A stretch of 64,000 bases of DNA from Luteolibacter flavescens (GCF_025950085.1 NZ_JAPDDS010000003.1:248001-312000), one strand, 5' to 3'; counted from the stretch's first letter, positions 24,849 to 34,032 are shown. Translations and numbers: made by a program. The notes: a model not told the origin generated them from the letters alone.

Positions 24849-25616
24849 ATGCGACTCTACCGGCTCACTACGGCAACTCTCTTCCAATGGAAATCCTGGG
24901 TGATTTCCTTGGTGGTCGTAGGCATTTTCCCCTTCATCCTGCCGCAGGTCTCCTACGCCACGGAGAATCCCGCGCTCTACAAGCCCGCCATCGCGCAGAC
25001 CACGTGGGCCATGGCTCTCCTCTCCGCGATCTTCTGGGGCTTCTTCACCGCGGCCAAGCTGGGCGAGAACAACGCCAAGTCGGGTGTCGGCGAATATTTC
25101 CTCACCACAGGCATCTCCTCCACCCGCCAACTCGTGGAAATGTGGCTGTCGCTCGTCACTTTCCTCGCCCCGCTCCCCCTGATCTCCGCTGCCATTTGCA
25201 TCTTCGCCGCGAGCCCGTCGCAAGCTGACGAGCGGGGCATGTGGATCGCCACGAATCTCCAGTATAGCCTCCTTTTCTTCCTCGCCATCGCGCCACTGGC
25301 CGCGCTTGCGATGTCGGTGGCCTCGCGCTTCGGAGCCATCTCCGGATTCGTCACCTCGGCAGGGATGGCCATCTACGGACTCTATGGAGTCGGCTACCTG
25401 AAGCTGCTGGCAAATCTGGAAGGCAATGCCCTCCTCAAGTGGATCTGGGCAGCCTCCCCGCACTACCACTTCGCCGATCCCACGGAACGCCTCCGCTACA
25501 AGCTCGGTGCCGTGGCTTGGGACAAATTCCCCCTCCTGATCGCCTACTTCGGCGGCATCCTGCTCGTCCACATCGCTCTCTCCCGCCTGATTTTCCGCGT
25601 CCGCACCACTGCCTGA
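24849..25616 (+). CDS. ABC transporter permease (ABC-2 like)
   Basis: 255 residues with about six predicted membrane helices: WVISLVVVGIFPFIL, TWAMALLSAIFWGFF, LVTFLAPLPLISAAICIFA, LLFFLAIAPLAALAMSVA, ISGFVTSAGMAIYGLYGV and LIAYFGGILLVHIALSRLIF. The soluble loop SASPHYHFADPTERLRYKL-like stretch lies before the last helix. Spacing of 6 bp from the ATPase gene indicates one transporter. No substrate-binding protein is adjacent, suggesting an exporter or a system working on membrane or pilus components. Confidence 0.78.
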   Translation: MRLYRLTTATLFQWKSWVISLVVVGIFPFILPQVSYATENPALYKPAIAQTTWAMALLSAIFWGFFTAAKLGENNAKSGVGEYFLTTGISSTRQLVEMWLSLVTFLAPLPLISAAICIFAASPSQADERGMWIATNLQYSLLFFLAIAPLAALAMSVASRFGAISGFVTSAGMAIYGLYGVGYLKLLANLEGNALLKWIWAASPHYHFADPTERLRYKLGAVAWDKFPLLIAYFGGILLVHIALSRLIFRVRTTA

Positions 25617-25653
25617 GAAACACACGCCCGTCATCTCTCCAACCCTCCTTTCC

Positions 25654-26520
25654 ATGAATCTCCGCAACATCGCGATCACCTCTACCTTCGCCGTCTCCGG
25701 CGTGGCGCTGTGGTCGTATGGTGCTGCCCGCCTCGCGGGAGGCGGAGATTTCGATTTCCGTCCGAATCCGCTGGGACTCAAAACCAGCCCATACGGACAG
25801 GTCATTGCATTGGCAATGCAGGGAGGCATCGAGTCCGACTGGCATGGCACCATGGAAGTCGGTGTGCCCACCGCGGCGTGCAGTGCATGTGGACATCACC
25901 ATGGCCCGGACGGCGACTTCTGCCACACCGGCAAGGGAGGCGAGGATCGCAACTGGATCGCCAAGGTCGAACTGGCCGCCACCGAGCGCACGAATCCCAA
26001 TCCGGTCACAAAAGGCCACCAGCTCTACCTCCGTCGTCAGACCGAGGACCGGCTCCGGCAGGCCTACGAGCTCGATCCTTCGAACTACGCGAACTACAAT
26101 TCCTACCACCTCTTCCTCACCGAGCCATCGGTGGGGACCCGGCCGATCTTGAATGACAAGGTCATTGAGTTGGCCCAGAGCACAATCAAGTTCAGCCTCC
26201 TGGAAGACTCGGATCCCCGCCCCTCCCTCACCGCCGCTGCCGCTGCCGGAAACATCCTGGAACTGATGTTCCTGAATTCCGACAAGCATACGCTGCAGCA
26301 GATGAAGGAGCACCTCCAACTCCTCGACCAATCCTTGGCGAAGAACCACGAGCTCACCGAAAAATGGCTCGCCTCCGGTGAATTCGAAAACCTCTCCCCT
26401 GCCCGCCAGGCCGAAATGCTCGAGCGCTTGCGCTTCGTGAACAAGATCCGCGAAGCCGCCATGAAGACGATCCAACGGCTCGAAGCCTCCGAAAGCAGCC
26501 AGGCGGTCAGCTCCCACTGA
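25654..26520 (+). CDS. Hypothetical membrane-anchored protein with Cys/His cluster
   Basis: 288 residues, no family recognised. The N-terminal hydrophobic helix (ITSTFAVSGVALWSYGAA) could be a signal anchor. Residues 76-91 contain C-S-A-C-G-H-H-H, then C90-H91, a likely metal-binding knuckle. Residues 125-280 are helical, TPR-like (TEDRLRQAYELDPSNYANYNSYHLFL) with a C-terminal coiled-coil region. It lies 37 bp after the permease and 24 bp before the PilT-like ATPase, linking the ABC pair with the pilus operon. Probably periplasmic accessory protein; function unknown. Confidence 0.6.
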   Translation: MNLRNIAITSTFAVSGVALWSYGAARLAGGGDFDFRPNPLGLKTSPYGQVIALAMQGGIESDWHGTMEVGVPTAACSACGHHHGPDGDFCHTGKGGEDRNWIAKVELAATERTNPNPVTKGHQLYLRRQTEDRLRQAYELDPSNYANYNSYHLFLTEPSVGTRPILNDKVIELAQSTIKFSLLEDSDPRPSLTAAAAAGNILELMFLNSDKHTLQQMKEHLQLLDQSLAKNHELTEKWLASGEFENLSPARQAEMLERLRFVNKIREAAMKTIQRLEASESSQAVSSH

Positions 26521-26544
26521 TTTTCCACGCCCTCATCACTTCCC

Positions 26545-27819
26545 ATGTTCACTGCTGTCCATGAACCACCTCCGCTGCCGGTCCAGAATGGTCCGGTCGC
26601 AGCCTCGCGCTTCGCGCCGGGGATGAGTGGTGCAGTGCTGCTGGGAATCATCTTCCGGGTCTGCAAGGAAATCCGCGTCTCGGACATCCAGATGCGCTCC
26701 GGCCGCCCGGTGTATATCCACACGAACAAGGGTGTGGAGAAGCTGGACTACCTCGGCACCCTCTCGAACATCCACATGGATGAGATCCTCAAGGAGCTCA
26801 TCAGCAACCGCGAAAGCGCGAGCCATGGCTTTGGCGAGGAAAGCGATCTCGGCGTGCGAGTGGATGAAAAGATCGCCAATGCGATCCGCGACTTCGCCGA
26901 GCGCAAGGTGGCGGATTTCTCCTGCAACGGCATCCTGATGGGGCACAACGGCGAGCGCTCCGGCCGCCTGCGTATCCAGGCTCACCTCAGCTCCTCCGGC
27001 TTGGGCGTGACCTGCCGTATCCTGAACGATTTCATCCCGGAACTCGATAGCCTCGGCATCGACCCCGATACCACGACCATCCTCCGCATGGCCGTGCAGA
27101 AGCGGGCCGGCCTGTGCCTCGTCACCGGCCCCACCGGTTCCGGCAAGTCCACCAGCCTTGCCGCCCTGATCGATTGGCTGCGCCGCAACCACGGCAAGCA
27201 CATCGTCACCGTCGAGGACCCCATCGAGTATCAATATCCGGACGACATGGACGACCCGGAGTATCCCGGTCGCCGCATCCCCTGCCCCAGCGTGGTGACG
27301 CAGCAGGAAGTCGGCCGCGATGTCCACTCCTACCGCCAGGGTCTGAAGGACGTGCTCCGCAAGGCACCGCACGTGATCTTGCTCGGGGAAATCCGCGACC
27401 GCGAGGCGATGGAAACCTGCATGGAGGCAGCCCAGACCGGGCACTTGGTCCTCTCCACGCTACACACCACCGGCGCGGTCAAGACCATCGGCCGTATCCT
27501 CGAGCTCTACCCTAAGGATAGCCACTCGGCCGTCCTTTCCCGCCTCGCGGAGATCCTCATCTTCATCCACTCCCAGGGCCTCCTCAGCGGCGTCCAGCGC
27601 CGGGTCCTCACCTACGAGTTCCTCCAGAACAACGACGACTCGGTTGCCTCGGCAATCGCCAACTACGACGGCGGTGCCCGCTCGCTCGAAGACGTGATCC
27701 GCCGCGCGGGGAACATCGAGTGGGACGCCAATCTCCGCCGCCTCCTGCGCCAGGGTCTCATCACCGAGCAGACCTTTGAGAACGCCCGTATGAACCGCGA
27801 GGAATCCGAAATCCTCTGA
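26545..27819 (+). CDS. PilT/GspE-family secretion ATPase (PilT-like)
   Basis: 424 residues, VirB11-like hexameric ATPase. An N-terminal PAS-like domain carries EIRVSDIQMRSGRPVYIHTN, followed by Walker A GPTGSGKSTSLAALI, Asp box VTVEDPIEYQYP, Walker B HVILLGEIRDREAMETCMEAAQTGHLVLSTLHT and the His box. The overall architecture is closest to PilT/PilU retraction ATPases (no tetra-Cys zinc site, unlike the PilB/GspE at 34029). The C-terminus lacks the AIRNLIRE motif of classical PilT and ends with an extended helical segment. It acts at the cytoplasmic face of a type IV pilus-like machine, and its gene heads the operon. Confidence 0.85.
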   Translation: MFTAVHEPPPLPVQNGPVAASRFAPGMSGAVLLGIIFRVCKEIRVSDIQMRSGRPVYIHTNKGVEKLDYLGTLSNIHMDEILKELISNRESASHGFGEESDLGVRVDEKIANAIRDFAERKVADFSCNGILMGHNGERSGRLRIQAHLSSSGLGVTCRILNDFIPELDSLGIDPDTTTILRMAVQKRAGLCLVTGPTGSGKSTSLAALIDWLRRNHGKHIVTVEDPIEYQYPDDMDDPEYPGRRIPCPSVVTQQEVGRDVHSYRQGLKDVLRKAPHVILLGEIRDREAMETCMEAAQTGHLVLSTLHTTGAVKTIGRILELYPKDSHSAVLSRLAEILIFIHSQGLLSGVQRRVLTYEFLQNNDDSVASAIANYDGGARSLEDVIRRAGNIEWDANLRRLLRQGLITEQTFENARMNREESEIL

Positions 27820-27932
27820 ACACTTTCGAGAGACAGCGACAGCTCCAGATCCCACAGATCCTCCCGGGCCCCCTTCGCTGATTTCTCAATCCGACAAGAC
27901 CAAAACACACCCAAATAGACAACACACCAAAC

Positions 27933-28340
27933 ATGAAACTGACTCGTATCACCAAGCGCGCGAAAGGTATGACCCTCCTTGAACTGACGGTCGTCATCCT
28001 CGTCCTCCTTTCGCTCATCTCGATCCTCTTCGTGGGTGCCCGCGCCTGGAAGAAGGGTTCGGACCGTGCGGCCAACATCATGAACATCCGCAATGTTCAG
28101 CAGGCCGTCCGTTCCTACCAGAACATGAACAACAAGCCGGTGGGCTTCACCATCGCCACCACTGCTACCACCGACGGCCCGATCTTCGGAGCTGGCCAGT
28201 TCATCGAAAAGGTGCCGACTCACCCGGTTTCCTCCGGAGTCTACGCGTTCACCGGCAGCATCCCTACGGTTGGCACCCTGTTCATGACCGGCAGCCTTAG
28301 CGACTACGAGCCGGCGGCAACCGACACCAGCGACTGGTAA
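27933..28340 (+). CDS. Major-type prepilin / type II pseudopilin
   Basis: 135 residues. Class III signal RITKRAKG followed by MTLLELTVVILVLLSLISILFVG: prepilin peptidase would cut after Gly 12, leaving N-methyl-Met, with the conserved Glu 5. The C-terminal part is a small globular head with TTATTDGPIFGAGQFIEKVPTHPVSSG, resembling Akkermansia Amuc_1102-like pilins in size. The leader (27820-27932) is A/C-rich with no Shine-Dalgarno (CAACACACCAAAC before ATG). A strong hairpin follows the gene. Likely the most abundant product of the operon. Confidence 0.88.
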   Translation: MKLTRITKRAKGMTLLELTVVILVLLSLISILFVGARAWKKGSDRAANIMNIRNVQQAVRSYQNMNNKPVGFTIATTATTDGPIFGAGQFIEKVPTHPVSSGVYAFTGSIPTVGTLFMTGSLSDYEPAATDTSDW

Positions 28341-28387
28341 TCCAGTCGGACGGCGTCCCGCACTGCCGGGCTAGCCCACGATAATCC

Positions 28388-28422
28388 AAGGTCACCCGCC
28401 TGCCATGTGGGCGGGTGACCTT
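28388..28422 (+). terminator. Strong hairpin after the pilin gene (partial terminator)
   Basis: Perfect 13-bp stem AAGGTCACCCGCC / GGCGGGTGACCTT with a 9-nt loop, followed by CCTCTTCC, a poor T-tract. It lies 48 bp after the pilin stop and 46 bp before the next gene. Expected to reduce read-through or protect the pilin mRNA 3' end. Confidence 0.7.
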
Positions 28423-28467
28423 CCTCTTCCCCCCGCCAGATGAAAGCACCCACCCACCCTCTGTCCC

Positions 28468-30252
28468 TTGGTCGCCTACCAACATCCCGCCGGGCTCAAT
28501 CCGCTCCAACGCTTCCGCCAAGCCGGCTCCGTTCTCCGTGGCACGAGCCGTGCGGACAATACCGCTTGGTATCGCAGCGCCCTTGAGCTGGACTTCCAGC
28601 TTCATCTCCGTGCGGATGGAAACCGCGTCGACTCCCGGCTTTTCGACCGCCGGACGGGGCAGTGGTCCACAGGCCCGCAGCTTTCCGAGGCCCACGCAAC
28701 GGACCTCACCCTGATCCCCGCCTTCGCGGATGAGATCATCCGCGTCGCTCAGGCGGCGAAGGCAAACGCCATTGGCGTCGTCCTGCATCTGGCAGACGAA
28801 TTCGCCACTTCCGAGCTCAAGCCGGAACTCGATAATCCCGGAGCGCTTTCCGAACTGCGCACGATGGTCGAGTCCGATCCCAAGAGCGTCCTCGACGATT
28901 CCTCGGTATCTGCCACCGAGTCGAGCTGGCGGCTCATCCCCTACCCTGCCGCAGGCAGCGAGGCGATCGCCACCACCGTCTGCATCTCCCGCGGCTGGAC
29001 CGCCTTCCTCGACGAGCTGCGCAAGGCTGGAGAGGAAAAGAACTTCCCGGTCATCACTCGTGCGGTGAGCGCTCCTCTGGTCTGCCTCCTCGCTCTGCCG
29101 GAACTGAAGCAGGATGAAATGACCAATCCTTTGATCGCGGTCCTTTCTTACCCGCGATTCACCCTGCTCGCCTTCTTCAATGAGCACGGCGACCTGCGCC
29201 TGCTCCGCACACTGCAGCACCGCGGCCAGCGCCGCCCGACAAATCTCCGCCATGCCGCATCGACGACCGCGGCGGCATTGGAACTTGCGGACCCTGAGGT
29301 CTATCTCCTGGCAACCGGCGAATTCACCGATCCGCAAATGGTGGCGGATCTCCAACTTGTTTTCCCCGCCGCCTCGATCCGCGAGATCGAATGGGCTGGC
29401 ACACCTTACGCGCCTCCCGCTCCGGGGATCAGCCCGGAGCTGCTGATTTCCACCAATCTGGCAGCAACCCCGGAGACCCCCTTGGCCTCATCCCATACTT
29501 TCACGGTGCTGAAAGGCGACGGATGGGCGGTGCAAGATTTCCTCCCGGTAGCGAAGGAGGTGGCAGAAGTTTACCCGAACCGCAGCGAAATGAAGATGCT
29601 GCGCACCGCCCGCTATGCCCGCCTGGGTTTCGCGGTGCTTGCAGCCGTAGCCCTGGGATTCTTTGGCCTGCAGATCATCGACCTGATCCGCAAGCCGGAG
29701 TTCGCCTCGGACTCATCAAGGGCCAATGCCCAGAAAGAACGCCGGATTCACCTCACCGCGGAGAAAAACCGAGTCGATCATTGGGACAACCTGCTCGAGG
29801 ACCGCTCGAAGGCATGGACTACGATGGAACTGCTGAGCGCCCTCTTCCCTGAGAAAAGCGGCTTCCTGATAAAGACCTTCAACCACGGTGTCACACCGGA
29901 AGCATCCCCCGGACAAGTGAAGGCGGGCTTCGTTCGCGAGTGGAGAATCACCGGTCTCGCACGTGACGAGGCCTACGAAAAACTTGCTCTGCTCAATACC
30001 CAGGATGGCATCTCCGCTATCTTCAAGGACGTCGCCAACTCCACCGGAAATGAATCCTTTGAAACCGATCTTCCGACGCGATCGCTGGTAGTCACCGCCC
30101 GCACTTTGGAAAATGGCGGATATCGCCCGGGCCCGGCGGAAGAGGCCGCTGACCTGGACGATAACAGCTATCCGTTCTCTTTCGAGCTGACAATTACCCA
30201 GCGATTCGAGTCCGCCGACAAGCTTGCGATCACCGTGGCCGCAGCCCCCTGA
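28468..30252 (+). CDS. PilM/PilN-like bitopic pilus assembly protein (Amuc_1101/GspL-like)
   Basis: 594 residues. Residues 1 to about 385 are soluble and cytoplasmic with alternating strands as in an actin-like PilM/GspL domain. One transmembrane helix follows at about 393-412 (LGFAVLAAVALGFFGLQII). A periplasmic coiled-coil and ferredoxin-like part (about 420-594) follows, similar in arrangement to PilN/GspL. Sequence similarity to known families is weak; the assignment rests on topology and position between pilin and PilO-like genes. An in-frame TGA lies 27 bp upstream, so TTG 28468 is the first plausible start. It would form the inner-membrane platform with the next two proteins. Confidence 0.6.
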   Translation: MVAYQHPAGLNPLQRFRQAGSVLRGTSRADNTAWYRSALELDFQLHLRADGNRVDSRLFDRRTGQWSTGPQLSEAHATDLTLIPAFADEIIRVAQAAKANAIGVVLHLADEFATSELKPELDNPGALSELRTMVESDPKSVLDDSSVSATESSWRLIPYPAAGSEAIATTVCISRGWTAFLDELRKAGEEKNFPVITRAVSAPLVCLLALPELKQDEMTNPLIAVLSYPRFTLLAFFNEHGDLRLLRTLQHRGQRRPTNLRHAASTTAAALELADPEVYLLATGEFTDPQMVADLQLVFPAASIREIEWAGTPYAPPAPGISPELLISTNLAATPETPLASSHTFTVLKGDGWAVQDFLPVAKEVAEVYPNRSEMKMLRTARYARLGFAVLAAVALGFFGLQIIDLIRKPEFASDSSRANAQKERRIHLTAEKNRVDHWDNLLEDRSKAWTTMELLSALFPEKSGFLIKTFNHGVTPEASPGQVKAGFVREWRITGLARDEAYEKLALLNTQDGISAIFKDVANSTGNESFETDLPTRSLVVTARTLENGGYRPGPAEEAADLDDNSYPFSFELTITQRFESADKLAITVAAAP

Positions 30253-30268
30253 TCCACTCATCCTTTCC

Positions 30269-30802
30269 ATGTTTTACCGCCAATCCATCATCCTGTTCGG
30301 CTTCGTGGTCCCATTTGCGGTCTGCGCTGCGATCGTCGGCGGAGGAATATTCCTCAAGTCGAAGTTCACGGCATCCTTCCACGAAAAGCAGGCTCTCTAC
30401 AAGACCGCTGAAAACGATCGGATCGGTTCACTTGGAATCGAGGCCCAGATCAGCAAGAAGCGCCCGCACATGGATCATTGGTTTTCCCAATTCGAAAAGG
30501 AAACATCCAATGCCATCTCGTCCCATCTCAAGCAGATCGGAGATGACTTGCCGCCCAAGGAATTCCAGCGGACGGCGGTCGAGTATCCCACGGGCAAGGC
30601 CGGCTTCGGCTCCATCTCCGCTCAGCGCTCGTCCCAAGTCCGCCTCGCCTTCCGCGGAACCTTCCGCTCCGTCCAGCTCGCCTTCGCCGAACTTGAGTCA
30701 CAGATGCCCCAGCTTCAGCTCAATGACCTGAGGATCGACCCGAGCAGTGGTTCCACCTCGTCCCTGAATTTCCAAGTCAACTACACCGCGTGGGAAAAAT
30801 GA
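30269..30802 (+). CDS. PilO/GspM-like inner-membrane pilus alignment protein (Amuc_1100-position)
   Basis: 177 residues. One N-terminal transmembrane helix (IILFGFVVPFAVCAAIVGGGIFL), a short coiled coil, then an alpha/beta periplasmic domain ending RLAFRGTFRSVQLAFAELESQMPQLQLNDLRIDPSSG. This is the pattern (residue spacing, LQLNDLRI strand) of PilO/GspM ferredoxin-like folds. In Akkermansia the equivalent slot holds Amuc_1100 (larger, 317 residues). ATG 30269 chosen since the longer frame at 30224 overlaps the upstream gene. ATGA overlap with the next gene. Confidence 0.65.
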   Translation: MFYRQSIILFGFVVPFAVCAAIVGGGIFLKSKFTASFHEKQALYKTAENDRIGSLGIEAQISKKRPHMDHWFSQFEKETSNAISSHLKQIGDDLPPKEFQRTAVEYPTGKAGFGSISAQRSSQVRLAFRGTFRSVQLAFAELESQMPQLQLNDLRIDPSSGSTSSLNFQVNYTAWEK

Positions 30803-31515
30803 AACCGATCCCGTTTCTACGCACCCTGACCTTCGCCACCGGCCTGCTGTTTGCATCAGGACCGGCATTTGCGCAAATGGCGGAAGGGCTCGACTCGGGC
30901 GATCTCGCTCCTGCCCCCCCCGCCGGGCAGGCTCCCTCTCCGGCCACGACCAAGCCGAATTCTCCGGCTGCTGCTGCAGCCGCAGCAGAGATCGAGCCGT
31001 CGCGCTATGCCGGTGAGGAAGTCCCCGCATACGTCCGTCAGCTTGCGGCACGCTTCTCCATCCGCAAGCGGGCCACCGATCCCTTCGGCCGCTATCAGGA
31101 TCCCGACCATGTCGCCCCAGAGCCGAAGATCCAGAAAGCCAGCCCGGCCCAGCGCTTCCGGCCTGAGCCTCCGATGCCATTCTCGGAAATCATTGCCGGT
31201 ATCTCGATCAATACCGTCATCCCGGCAAAACAGCAGTTCCTCATCGGGAACCGCATGTTCGCCGTGGGTGACACCGTCACCCTGCGCCTTCCTAATGGCA
31301 AGGAACTCGCCGTCAAGGTGGTGTCGGTGAATGCCTCCCGCATCCGCTTTCTCAATGCCTCCAGCAACGAGACCGCCGACCTCGTCCTGAACATGCTACC
31401 ACCCGGCATGCAAAAGGGAGGCGCCGGCAAGATCAACGCCCCCGGAGTCGAGCCCAACGACTCCGATGCGCCGATCGACGTCGAGCCGACGAATCCCCTG
31501 TCCACCAATCACTGA
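30799..31515 (+). CDS. PilP/GspC-like periplasmic pilus protein (Amuc_1099-position)
   Basis: 238 residues with a cleavable signal peptide (FLRTLTFATGLLFASGPAFA, cut near AQM), then a Pro/Ala-rich linker and a beta-rich C-terminal domain: INTVIPAKQQFLIGNRMFAVGDTVTLRLPNGKELAVKVVSVNASRIRFLN. That module resembles the PilP/GspC homology-region fold that contacts the secretin N0 domain. The secretin gene lies 38 bp downstream, fitting this role. Start at ATG 30799 within the previous stop codon. Confidence 0.65.
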   Translation: MKPIPFLRTLTFATGLLFASGPAFAQMAEGLDSGDLAPAPPAGQAPSPATTKPNSPAAAAAAAEIEPSRYAGEEVPAYVRQLAARFSIRKRATDPFGRYQDPDHVAPEPKIQKASPAQRFRPEPPMPFSEIIAGISINTVIPAKQQFLIGNRMFAVGDTVTLRLPNGKELAVKVVSVNASRIRFLNASSNETADLVLNMLPPGMQKGGAGKINAPGVEPNDSDAPIDVEPTNPLSTNH

Positions 31516-31553
31516 TACCCACCTCCCCTGCTGTCCCACACTACCCGCACACC

Positions 31554-33410
31554 ATGAAGCCTGCCATCGCCGTCGCCACGTTGCTGGCCCTGCCTGCCCA
31601 TACTCTGATCGCTCAGAACGAAGGGCCCATCACCATCGATCCCCCGGCGGCGGCCGAGCCGGTCGTTCCTGACCTGCCACCACCCGCCCCGGCGCCACCG
31701 CCGCCACCGGCCCCTGGCGAGCTGCCTCCTTCCGCCGTTGGCCCGGATCCCATCGATCTGCCTCCCGCTCCCGCCGTGGAGCCGGTTGCCCCCCCGCCAG
31801 CAGACCTGACTCCCGACGGGAGACCGGTCACCGATCCGTCCGCACCCGCCGTTCACCAGGAGATCCAGGAATCCGATGAAGGCTACCTCATCAAGGATGC
31901 GCCCCTGAATGACATCTTCCAGTTCCTCGCGAAGCAGGCCGGACGCCAGTATTTCCACAACTCAAAGATCGCCACGCCCGACTACCGAGTGACCGGTCAC
32001 CTCAATGACGGCAATCCTCTCCACCAAATGGAAGAGCTTGCCTTCATGTATGGCCTCACGCTCTACACCAAGGGCAATACGGTGTATGCTCTCAGCCAGG
32101 CCCAGCTCGGCCAGCTTCCCAGCACGGAATTCACCTACCAACTGAACTACCTCCGCCCCACCGACTTCGCCCAGATCAAGGAGATCATCACGCCGATGCT
32201 CACCCCGGGCACCGGCATCGTGAATTTCGAGCCGAAGACGAACACTGTCGTCATCATCGATACGGCCACCCGAATCGAGCAAGCACGCAACTTCCTGCGC
32301 AATATCGATCGAGCCAAGGGCCAGATCGTCATCGAGACCAAGATCCTGCGAGTCAACAGCACGGCCGCCCAACGCACCGGAGTGAACTGGTCTGCCTCCC
32401 TTGGCGAGGCCGGCACGTCACTCGAAGTGGCCGGCAGCCTCAACTCGCTCTTTGGTATCAATACCGCTGGCTTCACAACCACGGGAGTCACCGGAGGAAC
32501 TGCTCTTTCGGGGAGAGAAACCACCACCGCCACCCCAGGCAGCACCTCCGATCTCGTGCTGTCCCCCATCCAGCTCAATGGCGTGCTGCGGGCACTGGCC
32601 GAAGGAAACTTCGCCACACAGATCTCGAACCCCACCCTGATCACCGAAGATAACGAACAGGGGTCCATTTCCATCATTGATCGCGTTCCGATCATCACCT
32701 CGACATCGACCGTGGGTAGCAGTGGCCCGGCCCAGATCACCGAGGAAGTCCGCTACAAGATCGACGAGGCAGACAAGGCCATCACCGACGAACCGGAAAA
32801 GCATCGTGAAATCGGCATTTCACTTTCGGTCAATCCCACGCTGCTGCCCGATGGCACCGTGCGGATGAAGCTCCGCCCCCGCTCCGCGCAGATCGTCCAG
32901 AGCATCATCGGCCAGACCGGCAACGTTTACCCGCGCGTCACGGAGTCGATGATCGAGTCCATTTCGCGCGTGCCGGACGGCCACTCGCTGGTCGTCGGTG
33001 GATTCTATGGCGAGGTGGAGAACAAGGACCGCACCAAGGTGCCGCTCCTCGGCGACGTGCCGGTGCTGAACTTCTTCTTCAAGAGCAAGGACACCGTGAA
33101 GGAGAATGCCAGCCTGGTCTTCATCGTCACCCCCACCTCCTACGATCCCGCCAGCCGTTCCGCGACCTCGAATCAGTCCAGCCGCATCCATCGTAACACG
33201 ATGCTGCCGCAGGATCACGACTGGGTGGATCCTGAGTGCAATCCGGGCCCTGCCCACGAGCCGAATCTCAAGCGTGGCGTGCGCGCCCTGCGCACGGAGG
33301 AGGCTCCCTACTACCCGACCGAGGCGGAGATGAGCCGCGGCTCCGCTCCCGAGCCAGTAGCCCCTGTCTCAAGGCCTCGCCGCTCGCCCTTCGCAGGCGC
33401 CCGGAAGTGA
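31554..33410 (+). CDS. Secretin (PilQ/GspD family outer-membrane channel)
   Basis: 618 residues. Signal peptide (VATLLALPAHTLIA), a Pro/Ala-rich segment to about residue 95, N0/STN-like YLIKDAPLNDIFQFLAKQAG, and an N1-type domain FTYQLNYLRPTDFAQIKEIITPMLTPGTGIVNFEPKTNTVVIID. The secretin beta-barrel domain runs from about residue 265 (GQIVIETKILRVN) with TLITEDNEQGSISIIDRVPII and VVGGFYGEVENKDRTKVPLLGDVPVLNFFFKS, the conserved C-terminal signature. Forms the gated outer-membrane pore through which the pilus or secreted substrates pass. Position corresponds to Amuc_1098. Confidence 0.93.
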   Translation: MKPAIAVATLLALPAHTLIAQNEGPITIDPPAAAEPVVPDLPPPAPAPPPPPAPGELPPSAVGPDPIDLPPAPAVEPVAPPPADLTPDGRPVTDPSAPAVHQEIQESDEGYLIKDAPLNDIFQFLAKQAGRQYFHNSKIATPDYRVTGHLNDGNPLHQMEELAFMYGLTLYTKGNTVYALSQAQLGQLPSTEFTYQLNYLRPTDFAQIKEIITPMLTPGTGIVNFEPKTNTVVIIDTATRIEQARNFLRNIDRAKGQIVIETKILRVNSTAAQRTGVNWSASLGEAGTSLEVAGSLNSLFGINTAGFTTTGVTGGTALSGRETTTATPGSTSDLVLSPIQLNGVLRALAEGNFATQISNPTLITEDNEQGSISIIDRVPIITSTSTVGSSGPAQITEEVRYKIDEADKAITDEPEKHREIGISLSVNPTLLPDGTVRMKLRPRSAQIVQSIIGQTGNVYPRVTESMIESISRVPDGHSLVVGGFYGEVENKDRTKVPLLGDVPVLNFFFKSKDTVKENASLVFIVTPTSYDPASRSATSNQSSRIHRNTMLPQDHDWVDPECNPGPAHEPNLKRGVRALRTEEAPYYPTEAEMSRGSAPEPVAPVSRPRRSPFAGARK

Positions 33411-33468
33411 TACGGCAGGCGGGGCCCTCACCCCGCCTCTCCCGTCTTCACCCGATTCACCCCGATCC

Positions 33469-34032
33469 ATGTCATCCCCTGTAAATCCTGCCGTGCGCAA
33501 ACCCGGCGATACCTCGCAACTGCTCCAGACCTGCATGGAGCAGACGGTGCAGGCTCTCCAAGCCACCGGCATTGCCAGCGAAACGGAGATCGCCCGCATG
33601 CTGGCGCACTTCGAGCGCTCGGTCAGCCAGGGCGAGCCTCTCGACTTGCTTGAGATCCTCGCGCGCGTGCAGGGTGCGGATGAAGAGCATCTGGGGATCG
33701 AGGTCGCGCGCATCTCACACGCGGTGTCGATGGTCATCCATCCTTCACCCCCGCTGGTGCCTTTCGCCGGCAAGTTGATAGCGCCATCCGCTTTCTACGA
33801 ATCCTTCGACCAGCTCCACCACGCCGCCCGCGCCCTGCTGTCCCCCATCCTCTATGCGGAGGACACGGACGCAGTCGGGACTGGGGCTCTGAACCCGATC
33901 GCCGCACGCCTCATGGCGGACGAGATCCTCGCCGGGGTGAACCGCCGCTTCGGCATCAAGCCCTTCGTCACCTCGGTCCGCATGGACTACGAGAGCTGGT
34001 CCTTCCTCACCCGCAAGCACTTCGGATTGTGA
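33469..34032 (+). CDS. Hypothetical pilus-operon protein
   Basis: 187 residues, soluble, mostly helical, no recognised family. The first 70 residues are amphipathic helices (LLQTCMEQTVQALQATG, EIARMLAHFERSVSQGE) reminiscent of the N-terminal helical domain of GspE/PilB ATPases. The rest contains FAGKLIAPSAFYESFDQLHHAARALLSP. It ends in a GTGA overlap with the PilB-like gene, so it is translationally coupled to the ATPase and may be its partner. Function unknown. Confidence 0.65.
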   Translation: MSSPVNPAVRKPGDTSQLLQTCMEQTVQALQATGIASETEIARMLAHFERSVSQGEPLDLLEILARVQGADEEHLGIEVARISHAVSMVIHPSPPLVPFAGKLIAPSAFYESFDQLHHAARALLSPILYAEDTDAVGTGALNPIAARLMADEILAGVNRRFGIKPFVTSVRMDYESWSFLTRKHFGL

